Positions 1 through 5,896 of a DNA stretch of 8,847 nt are shown here, piece after piece. The translations under genes and the position numbers were made by a program. The stretch comes from Chitinophagaceae bacterium (lineage in GTDB: Bacteria > Bacteroidota > Bacteroidia > Chitinophagales > Chitinophagaceae): positions 1 to 8,847 of the forward strand of contig PMUF01000583.1 of the NCBI GenBank assembly GCA_003167015.1, written 5' to 3'. The notes beneath the pieces are model-generated. The model saw only the letters and a list, made by a program, of their open reading frames with translations. It was not told the DNA's origin and did not search any database. Position 1 is the first letter of the stretch; each line of letters starts with the position of its first letter.

Positions 1-452
1 AGGCCGTCGACATACCGGTTGTATAAACCGAACAGGGCGGTGATGAGTACGGTATCGTGGATCTCCCTGTCGGTGGCGCCCTGCTGCCGTGCCGCGTCGA
101 CCATAGCGGGTGTTACGAGGCGGCCATTTCTCTGCGCTGCCCTGGCGATGTCCAGTAGCGCTTTCATCTTTTCGCTGACGGGAGCAGCGGCGGGATTGGT
201 TTTGGCCGCTGCTGAAATAGCCGGATCTTTTAAATAGAGGTCTGCGGCGGCGGTGTGTGCAGCGGTGCAGAAGCGGCATTCGTTGCCATAAGAAGTCACA
301 GCTGCGATCAACTCCCGTTCGCCTTCGGACAGGGTGGATTCTCCGCGGAGAAGGATATGTGTCAGCTGCCGGATGGGGAGGGCTGTATCCAGCCGGTAGT
401 CGAGGAGGCCGGTGATACCGGGGAGATTTTCTTTTAAGGGGATGTATGGCAT
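1..452 (-). CDS. Carboxymuconolactone decarboxylase / AhpD-like peroxidase-related enzyme, 3' end cut off
   Basis: This is the N-terminal 151 residues of a protein that runs off the left edge; the family is usually about 180 residues, so perhaps 30 are missing. The start is the ATG at 452-450 (protein begins MPYIPLKENLPG), a beginning typical of 'uncharacterized peroxidase-related enzymes' in the CMD/AhpD fold. The redox motif is visible: Glu58-Cys59-Arg-Phe-Cys62 followed by His66, matching the E/CxxC/xxxH layout of AhpD-type thiol peroxidases. It follows a conserved helix containing GERELIAA (about 44-51). A conserved FGLYNRYVDGL segment lies just before the edge. Known family chemistry is thiol-based reduction of (hydro)peroxides, probably cytoplasmic since no signal peptide is seen; the substrate cannot be read from the sequence. 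A terminator sits between it and the receptor gene upstream, so it is probably transcribed separately. I see no convincing promoter or ribosome binding site. The family call is firm, the physiological role is not. Confidence 0.88.
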   Translation of the reverse strand, partial: MPYIPLKENLPGITGLLDYRLDTALPIRQLTHILLRGESTLSEGERELIAAVTSYGNECRFCTAAHTAAADLYLKDPAISAAAKTNPAAAPVSEKMKALLDIARAAQRNGRLVTPAMVDAARQQGATDREIHDTVLITALFGLYNRYVDG

Positions 453-484
453 GGCGATGAAATTAAGGAGATGAATGTAAATAA

Positions 485-522
485 AAAAAGGCCATCTTCA
501 GTGAAAAGTAGATGGCCTTTTT
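485..522 (-). terminator. Strong intrinsic terminator, potentially bidirectional
   Basis: Perfect 13-bp inverted repeat: left arm 485-497, right arm 510-522, with a 12-nt loop. The GC-containing core is GGCCATCT/AGATGGCC, flanked by A-runs on the left and T-runs on the right, so either strand gives a hairpin followed by a U-tract. On the minus strand the U-tract is seven long (complement of 483-489). It lies about 65 nt past the receptor stop codon and before the AhpD-like start, so its natural job is to end the receptor transcript. Confidence 0.88.
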
Positions 523-531
523 CCATAATGT

Positions 532-552
532 CCGGCAAGCTTCGCTTGCCGG
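532..552. repeat. Perfect palindromic hairpin, CCGGCAAGC arms
   Basis: A 9-bp perfect inverted repeat (532-540 with 544-552) separated by TTC. It is GC-rich and should form a very stable hairpin in RNA or DNA. It has no U-tract of its own on either strand, so it is not a classical terminator. It lies between the receptor stop codon and the terminator at 485-522, almost touching a second palindrome at 554-577. It may protect the 3' end of the receptor mRNA or be a dispersed REP-like element; the sequence alone cannot decide. Confidence 0.7.
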
Positions 553-553
553 G

Positions 554-577
554 GCCCGCATTTTTTAAGTGCGGGGC
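554..577. repeat. Second palindromic hairpin, CCCGCA/TGCGGG arms
   Basis: The arms 555-560 and 570-575 are perfectly complementary (6 bp). The pairing can be extended to 554 and 577 with one bulged G at 576. The loop is a T-rich 9-nt stretch. It begins about 9 nt after the receptor stop codon in the direction of transcription and lies one base from the palindrome at 532-552. On the minus strand the hairpin is not followed by a U-run, so termination by it alone is doubtful. Confidence 0.6.
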
Positions 578-585
578 TTCTCTCT

Positions 586-3234
586 TTAGAGGCTTTGTCC
601 AGCGTCTCCCATTCCTTGCGTATTCATATTCTTGCGTTTGAACAGATTGAGGTCCATTTTACCGAACCGGTAAGCGAAGACTACTCTGACGAGCTGCGGG
701 TCTTTCAGGCGGTTGTATTCCTGGGTGAAATAGGCGCTCTCGCTATACTGGTCAGACCAGCGGGTGCGGAAGATATCGGTCATCGTGAAAGTGAGTGACC
801 CGGTCTGGTTTTTAAAGAAGGTCTTTTTCACAGCTATGTCGAACCCGTAATAGGACTTCAGGTAGCCTTGTGAAGAGGCCATCATAGCCGGGTTGGGCGG
901 CCCGAAATTGTTGGCGTTCTGATTGATCGGCAGCTGGGTCTTCGACTGGAAGGTCGCCGTCAACTGAATGGTGAAATTGTCGGGCAATTTGAAGTTACTG
1001 TTGAATTTGCCAAAGTAGCTCCATAAAGCCGGCTGCGATGGCGTATTCAGGTTCTCGGTATTGATATGGGTATTATACAGGTTGAGGTTGAGCGAGGCAT
1101 CCCACCAATGGGTAAAGTTATATGTCGCAGTGGCCTCGGCGCCAAATGTCCGGGAGTGATTGGCATTCTCATAAGTATTGATCAGCACGGGCTCGCCAAC
1201 GGGGTTGGTGCCGCTGTCCTGGAAGGGTGTGATGAGGTGTGACGTATACTTGTAATAAGCCGAGAGCAGCAGGGTATTATTATGAGGGAGGGTCTTCATG
1301 TAGGTCATCTCATAATTCTGGGTGAACTCGGGTATCAGGTCGGGATTACCGCGGGTGATGTTCAGTGAATCCGAATAATTGGTGTAGGGTATCAGCTCGA
1401 AGAAATTGGGGCGATTGACCTTACGGGTTGCGCTGAATTGTAATTCCTGGTCATGATTGAATTTCTGGCTGAGGAATATGGACGGGAACAAGCTGAGCGG
1501 ATAGCTGTTACTGAAATGCTGATTGGGTGTAGTATTCAGCAGCTTTCCATCGTATTTAGAGCTTTCTCCCCTGAGCCCGACCGAATAGCTGAAGTTCTTG
1601 ATAGCGCTGGTGAAAGTGACATAGGCGGCATAGACGCTGTTGTCGCTGGTGTAGTCGCTGGCGCCCAGTGTGTCCAGAATAGGCTTGCCGGTGGCATCGA
1701 GCGTATACGTATTACTGTTATTGGTGAGGTGTTGGACGGCAGCCCGCAGACCTGCCTCTATTTTTGACTTCTTACCGATCGGGTCGGTAAAGTCCGTCTG
1801 GAGGGTATAGAAATGCGGCGTGTTGGTCCCGAGGGTCTGTTCCGCCGAGGTAGAACCGATAGAGGTGGTAGAGGCGCCGGGAGGGCCGGTAAGGTAATCG
1901 GTGTAGTAATAGGCATTGGAATTAGAGGTCACACCGAAATAATTGGCATCAGCGGTCCATTCCTCATCCTTTTTAGTAAACAGGTGTTTCAGGCCCAATT
2001 GACCGCCGTTGACGTCGAATTCACGGCTGGACGGAGAGGTGCGGGTAGCGTAGGTGACCGATTTGTCAGGGGCGCCGATGCTGTCGGTCTGGAGCTGGGA
2101 GTTATCGGTCGGATTGAACTGGCCATGGACCTTGATGTAAGATCCGGAAATGGTTGTCTTATTGCTGACAAAATAATCGAGGCCGATCTGACCAAAGAGA
2201 AAATGGCCTTTATTGCGGACGAGGTCGTTCTGCAACAACTCGGTTGTTTCTCCCAGGTAGGTGTATCGATTTGTATTGCCGACGGTTTTACCATTCATCC
2301 CGTTGTACATCCCGTTGAGGCTCAGGTTGATCTTTCCCTGGCGGGCGCTGAGTCCAACCAGCGCGTTTGGCGCACCGTGAGAATCGATACCGGCGGAGAC
2401 ACTGCCGTTATATCCTTTTTTGCGGTTCTTTTTGAGCACGATGTTAAGAATGCCGCCGCCACCGCCGGAGGCGTCGTATTTGGCGGAGGGGTTGGTGATG
2501 ACCTCTACGCTCTCGATAGCGTCGGCAGGGATCTCATCGAGGGTGAGCGTAGTGGGTCTTCCATCGACAAAGATGGTGGGTGAACCGCCCCGGAGGGTGA
2601 CGTTGCCATCGATATCGACATTGACGGAAGGAACGTTACGCATGACATCGAGACCGGTACCACCGGCGCTGACGATATTTTTTTCTACATTGAAGACTTT
2701 CTTGTCCATATCCAGCCGCATCGTCGGAGGGGCGGCGACAACGGTAGCCGCGGCCATGTCCTCTACTTTATTCTGCAGCTTGACGAGGCCCAGGTCTTTC
2801 TCGAAGGAAGGAATGGCGCCGTATGGCGAGGCATTGGTTTGTCCTGCGGGCGCGGCGCCGGCGGCGGGGGCTGCAGGCATGATCGTAAAGGATACGTCCT
2901 GGCTCTTGAAACCGGTTGCAGAGAGACGTAGTACCAATGGCGTAACAATGGGAAGATCTTCGAAGTTGAATTCACCATTGGCCTTTGTATCCATGCCTTT
3001 CAGCAATACCAGCTTCTTTTTTTTAGTGGTCGGGTCGACGGTTGATTTTAAAACGACTGCAGTGACCTCGCCCATGGGCTGGCCTGTCGAGTCAGTGACT
3101 TTTCCGTAAGCGCGACCGATGGAAGGTGGAGGCCCTTGTTTTCCGGCGCCGCCTTTGGATGCGGCGGGGGGTTGGGCATGGCCGACGATGAATAATAGGA
3201 AGGTAAAGGTTAGCGTAGTTGCAAAATTTCTCAC
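586..3234 (-). CDS. TonB-dependent receptor-like outer-membrane beta-barrel protein (OMP_b-brl_3 type)
   Basis: An 882-residue outer-membrane protein. Residues 1-20 are a signal peptide, probably cleaved after VGHA. A Gly/Pro/Ala-rich stretch follows (21-40), then a carboxypeptidase-regulatory-like beta-sandwich (about 41-118, from GRAYGKVTDSTGQP to ATGFKSQDVSF) and an Ala/Gly/Pro insert (about 120-135). The plug domain spans about 165-275, with NVPSVNVDIDGNVTLRGG, IFVDGRP and the IESVEVITNPSAKYDASGG motif. The rest is beta-barrel, ending in an aromatic strand (VVFAYRFG) plus a 25-residue polar tail with LFKRKNMN, as seen in relatives. Such proteins are built like TonB-dependent importers, but most have no known ligand, and no SusD partner is present. 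The start is GTG (3234-3232): an in-frame TGA at 3252-3250 with no ATG between rules out an upstream start, and GTG gives a proper signal peptide. It probably has its own promoter and ends at the terminator at 485-522. Confidence 0.92.
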   Translation of the reverse strand: MRNFATTLTFTFLLFIVGHAQPPAASKGGAGKQGPPPSIGRAYGKVTDSTGQPMGEVTAVVLKSTVDPTTKKKKLVLLKGMDTKANGEFNFEDLPIVTPLVLRLSATGFKSQDVSFTIMPAAPAAGAAPAGQTNASPYGAIPSFEKDLGLVKLQNKVEDMAAATVVAAPPTMRLDMDKKVFNVEKNIVSAGGTGLDVMRNVPSVNVDIDGNVTLRGGSPTIFVDGRPTTLTLDEIPADAIESVEVITNPSAKYDASGGGGGILNIVLKKNRKKGYNGSVSAGIDSHGAPNALVGLSARQGKINLSLNGMYNGMNGKTVGNTNRYTYLGETTELLQNDLVRNKGHFLFGQIGLDYFVSNKTTISGSYIKVHGQFNPTDNSQLQTDSIGAPDKSVTYATRTSPSSREFDVNGGQLGLKHLFTKKDEEWTADANYFGVTSNSNAYYYTDYLTGPPGASTTSIGSTSAEQTLGTNTPHFYTLQTDFTDPIGKKSKIEAGLRAAVQHLTNNSNTYTLDATGKPILDTLGASDYTSDNSVYAAYVTFTSAIKNFSYSVGLRGESSKYDGKLLNTTPNQHFSNSYPLSLFPSIFLSQKFNHDQELQFSATRKVNRPNFFELIPYTNYSDSLNITRGNPDLIPEFTQNYEMTYMKTLPHNNTLLLSAYYKYTSHLITPFQDSGTNPVGEPVLINTYENANHSRTFGAEATATYNFTHWWDASLNLNLYNTHINTENLNTPSQPALWSYFGKFNSNFKLPDNFTIQLTATFQSKTQLPINQNANNFGPPNPAMMASSQGYLKSYYGFDIAVKKTFFKNQTGSLTFTMTDIFRTRWSDQYSESAYFTQEYNRLKDPQLVRVVFAYRFGKMDLNLFKRKNMNTQGMGDAGQSL

Positions 3235-3252
3235 AAAAGTTGATTTAGATCA

Positions 3253-3283
3253 CAAAACTACTTGTATCTGATCAGCCTGGAAA
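3253..3283 (-). promoter_or_regulatory. Candidate Bacteroidota promoter of the receptor gene
   Basis: On the minus strand the -7 element TAGTTTTG (3260-3253) matches the Bacteroidota TAnnTTTG consensus exactly. A weaker TTTC at 3283-3280 sits 19 nt upstream, where the TTTG-like -33 element is expected. Transcription would begin near 3246, giving a leader of only about a dozen nucleotides before the GTG start. The 128-nt gap to the permease gene has no convincing terminator, so read-through from the permease is also possible. No Shine-Dalgarno sequence is visible. Confidence 0.55.
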
Positions 3284-3362
3284 TACGAAAACTGCAAACG
3301 GAGCGAAAAACACGGTAAACGGCGTGAAATGGTCGGCAAAAAACAGTACAAGCGGTAAGGGG

Positions 3363-5876
3363 TCATTCGGTCCTTAAGCTGTTGATGGGGTTGGCCATTG
3401 CTGCCCTAAGTGTATGATAGCTAACAGCCAGCAATGCGCATACTACTGCCAGCAGGATCGAAAGCGTATAAATGCCCCAGCCCAATCCGATGCGATAGGC
3501 AAAGCCGCGGAGCCAGTTGATGGCGATCCAGCGTGCGATGGGCAGGGCAATGATGATGGACACTCCTATCATAACGAGGGTGCCTTTATTAAGGTTCAGG
3601 TATAATGCGGCTATTTCCGCGCCGAGTACTTTGCGGATGCCGATCTCTTTGGTCCTGCTGATGGATATGATGGCGGAGAGCCCGAACAAACCGAGGCAGG
3701 CGATGAGGATGGCGCTAAAAGAGGCGATGCCGATGATGTTCATCCAGCGCTGGTCCGACTCATATATTTTCCGGATGTCTTCCTCCATAAAAGAATAGGT
3801 GAATGGTTCATTGCCGGTAAGAGCGGCCCATTTTGTCTTCAGGCGTGCAATGACGGAACTGACATCCTGGCCCTTGCCGATCTTCAACCAGAAATATTGG
3901 AGGCGATCGGGTCTGCATTGGTGGTAGACCGGGCCGATCTGTTGTTGAAGCCCCCGAAAATGGTAATCCTTACAAACGCCGATGATGATGCCGCCGAGCG
4001 AGCGGTCGATGCTGCCGAGTGCAGGTTTACCGAGCATATTATACAATGTCTCATTGACGACTATGTAGGCGCCGGCGGTTGAGCTGAGGGTGTCATGCTG
4101 CTCTTTGGTCAATTTCAACCGGGCGGTATCGGTGGTGAAAGCAGGTGAAAAGGCTCTTCCGCTGATGATGGGGATCTTGTTAAATTCAAAATAATTATAG
4201 TCCACCGTCATTTCAGTTAGGAATTCCCGTTTGCCGTTGATCATATGACCGTTGGAATTGTTGTTGCCGGCATATTTGAAGGAAGCGCCTGTCATAGCTG
4301 TCATAGCAGGTTGTGAAGCGGCGTAATCCTGCAATTCTTCCCGCAGCCGGGATGTCTTTTGACGGCCATTCGCTGCGAATGCAAAAGGATTTTCGACGAG
4401 CACCACTTCGGCCCGTTCAAATCCGAGGTCTTTATGGTAGATGAAATGCATCTGCCGGCTGATGACGATGGCAAAGAAGATCAGGATGATGCAGGCGGTA
4501 TATTGTACGACCACGACGATCTTTGACAAAGCCGGGTTCAATTTGTAGGTGCTGAATTTGCGAAGCAGGCTGATCGGCCGGATACCGGCCATCGTTAATG
4601 CGGGGTAAATGCCTGCCGCGAGGGTCAGCCCTACAATAACGCCCAGCAGCAAGGCGAGAACGCCGGGATGAAATAATTCCCCGAACGAGGCCGATACGCC
4701 GGTCAGTTGGTTGAAATAAGGCAAGAGGATCGCGGAGGCCAATAAGCCTGTGAGTACAGAGATCAGGACCAGCACGAAGGTCTCTGTGAGACAGGAGGCG
4801 ATAACATGTGTCCTGGTGGCGCCGATCACCTTTCTTACGCCGGTCTCCTGGCTTCGTGCGGCCACGCGGCTCATGGAAATCAACATATAATTCAGGCAGG
4901 AAATGAGGATACCCACCATGGTCAGCGTGATCAATTCGAGCATGCCGGAGAGGTCGGTGATGTGGAACCAGTCTTCGCTCTTATTGAAATGGGCATCAGC
5001 GAAGGGCCGGATGGTCAACCGGAAGTCGATGGGCGTGGGGCTGCCGGAAGACTGCTGCACATCGTCCACGTTGGATTTGAACTCATTTTTGCCAAAGGCG
5101 AGGAGCTTATTTTTGAAAGCCCGGACATCGGCGTCTTTTGCCAGCTGGATGACCATGAAGTGTGACATTCGGTTGGTACCGCCGCGCAGGCTTTCCTGGT
5201 AGTCGGAACTGCCTTCGACGGGGAACATCACGTCAAAATGCATGCTGCTGGTAGGTGGAAAGTCTTTGGCAATAGCCGACACGGTGAAGAGCTTGCCTGG
5301 TTCCGCGTTGAGCGCCAGGGTTTTTCCGATAGGGTTTTGTGAGCCGAAATATTTTTGTGCGGCGCTTTCGCTGAGCACGACGCTGTTGTTATTGGGAAGG
5401 GCATCCGACGGGCTGCCCACCGACAACGGAAAGCTGAAAACGGTAAAAAAGTTCTTATCGACAAAAGCCACTCTCTCATCATCTTCCTTGAAACTCTGCT
5501 GATCCGCACGGATCACGGGTTGCCAGGTGCTGGTGAACCGCACCGCCTCCTGTACTTCCGGGAAGTTCTTCTTCAGATCAATGGAGAGTGCTACGGGCAT
5601 GCTCAACATGTTCTTTTCTTCCGCGCTGCGGGTCAGGGTTTCGAATAGGCCCGGGTGTGCTGAGGTATCACTGATATTGAATAGATCCGTCATTTCCAGC
5701 CGGTAGAGCTGGGGGCCGTTGGCGTGGAACTTGTCGATACTGACCTCATGGGACACAAACAGCAGGACCAGGATGACGAATGAGCAGGCAAGGCCGAGGC
5801 CGATCAGGTTGATGAGGGTATAGGTCTTGTTGCGACGGAGGTTGCGGAGCGCCAGGCGAAGGTTGATGAGTAGCAT
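3363..5876 (-). CDS. ABC transporter permease, duplicated MacB periplasmic core / FtsX architecture
   Basis: An 837-residue inner-membrane protein of the large (about 800-residue) permease family frequent in Bacteroidota. It begins with the hallmark LRLALRNLRRNKTYTLINLIGL. Approximate membrane segments are 20-42, 310-333, 362-385, 402-424, 451-473, 711-737, 765-787 and 798-820. Two periplasmic MacB-type core domains lie at about 43-308 and 475-710. Each FtsX half carries the coupling motif: ETGVRKVIGA (344-353) and KEIGIRKVLGA (743-753). It ends in the usual NPINSLRTE. Relatives work with a LolD/MacB-like ATPase in mechanotransmission, lipoprotein or peptide export; the substrate here is unknown. 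No ATPase gene is in the window, so it must come from elsewhere if the protein is active. The ATG at 5876-5874 is favoured because it sits directly before the conserved N-terminus. It starts 15 nt after the ThuA-protein stop codon, indicating one operon. No frameshift or truncation is seen. Confidence 0.93.
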   Translation of the reverse strand: MLLINLRLALRNLRRNKTYTLINLIGLGLACSFVILVLLFVSHEVSIDKFHANGPQLYRLEMTDLFNISDTSAHPGLFETLTRSAEEKNMLSMPVALSIDLKKNFPEVQEAVRFTSTWQPVIRADQQSFKEDDERVAFVDKNFFTVFSFPLSVGSPSDALPNNNSVVLSESAAQKYFGSQNPIGKTLALNAEPGKLFTVSAIAKDFPPTSSMHFDVMFPVEGSSDYQESLRGGTNRMSHFMVIQLAKDADVRAFKNKLLAFGKNEFKSNVDDVQQSSGSPTPIDFRLTIRPFADAHFNKSEDWFHITDLSGMLELITLTMVGILISCLNYMLISMSRVAARSQETGVRKVIGATRTHVIASCLTETFVLVLISVLTGLLASAILLPYFNQLTGVSASFGELFHPGVLALLLGVIVGLTLAAGIYPALTMAGIRPISLLRKFSTYKLNPALSKIVVVVQYTACIILIFFAIVISRQMHFIYHKDLGFERAEVVLVENPFAFAANGRQKTSRLREELQDYAASQPAMTAMTGASFKYAGNNNSNGHMINGKREFLTEMTVDYNYFEFNKIPIISGRAFSPAFTTDTARLKLTKEQHDTLSSTAGAYIVVNETLYNMLGKPALGSIDRSLGGIIIGVCKDYHFRGLQQQIGPVYHQCRPDRLQYFWLKIGKGQDVSSVIARLKTKWAALTGNEPFTYSFMEEDIRKIYESDQRWMNIIGIASFSAILIACLGLFGLSAIISISRTKEIGIRKVLGAEIAALYLNLNKGTLVMIGVSIIIALPIARWIAINWLRGFAYRIGLGWGIYTLSILLAVVCALLAVSYHTLRAAMANPINSLRTE

Positions 5877-5877
5877 G

Positions 5878-5896
5878 GGTAAAACCGGGTTTTACC
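5878..5896 (-). promoter_or_regulatory. Perfect inverted repeat over the stop/start junction of the two operon genes
   Basis: A 19-nt perfect palindrome with 9-nt arms (5878-5886 and 5888-5896) around a single central base. As RNA it can form an 8-bp hairpin with a 3-nt loop. It contains the TAA stop of the ThuA protein (5894-5892) and ends one base before the ATG of the permease. If formed, the hairpin would occupy the ribosome loading site of the permease and would be opened by ribosomes finishing the upstream gene, the classical layout of translational coupling. It could instead be a DNA operator or a chance palindrome; there is no U-tract for termination. Confidence 0.5.

Noticed and set aside
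1813..2583. A 256-codon plus-strand open frame opposite the receptor gene
   Set aside because: It lies wholly antisense to a well-recognised gene, its translation is low-complexity and Gly/Val/Asp-rich with no domain, and it is explained by codon bias of the opposite strand.
2420..3109. A 229-codon plus-strand open frame with Ser/Thr/Ala-rich translation
   Set aside because: It is antisense to the receptor's signal, regulatory-like and plug domains, with no recognisable family or start signal.
3311..3326. A possible terminator after the permease (CACG/CGTG arms followed by TTTTT on the minus strand)
   Set aside because: The stem is only 4 bp before a mismatch, too weak to support.
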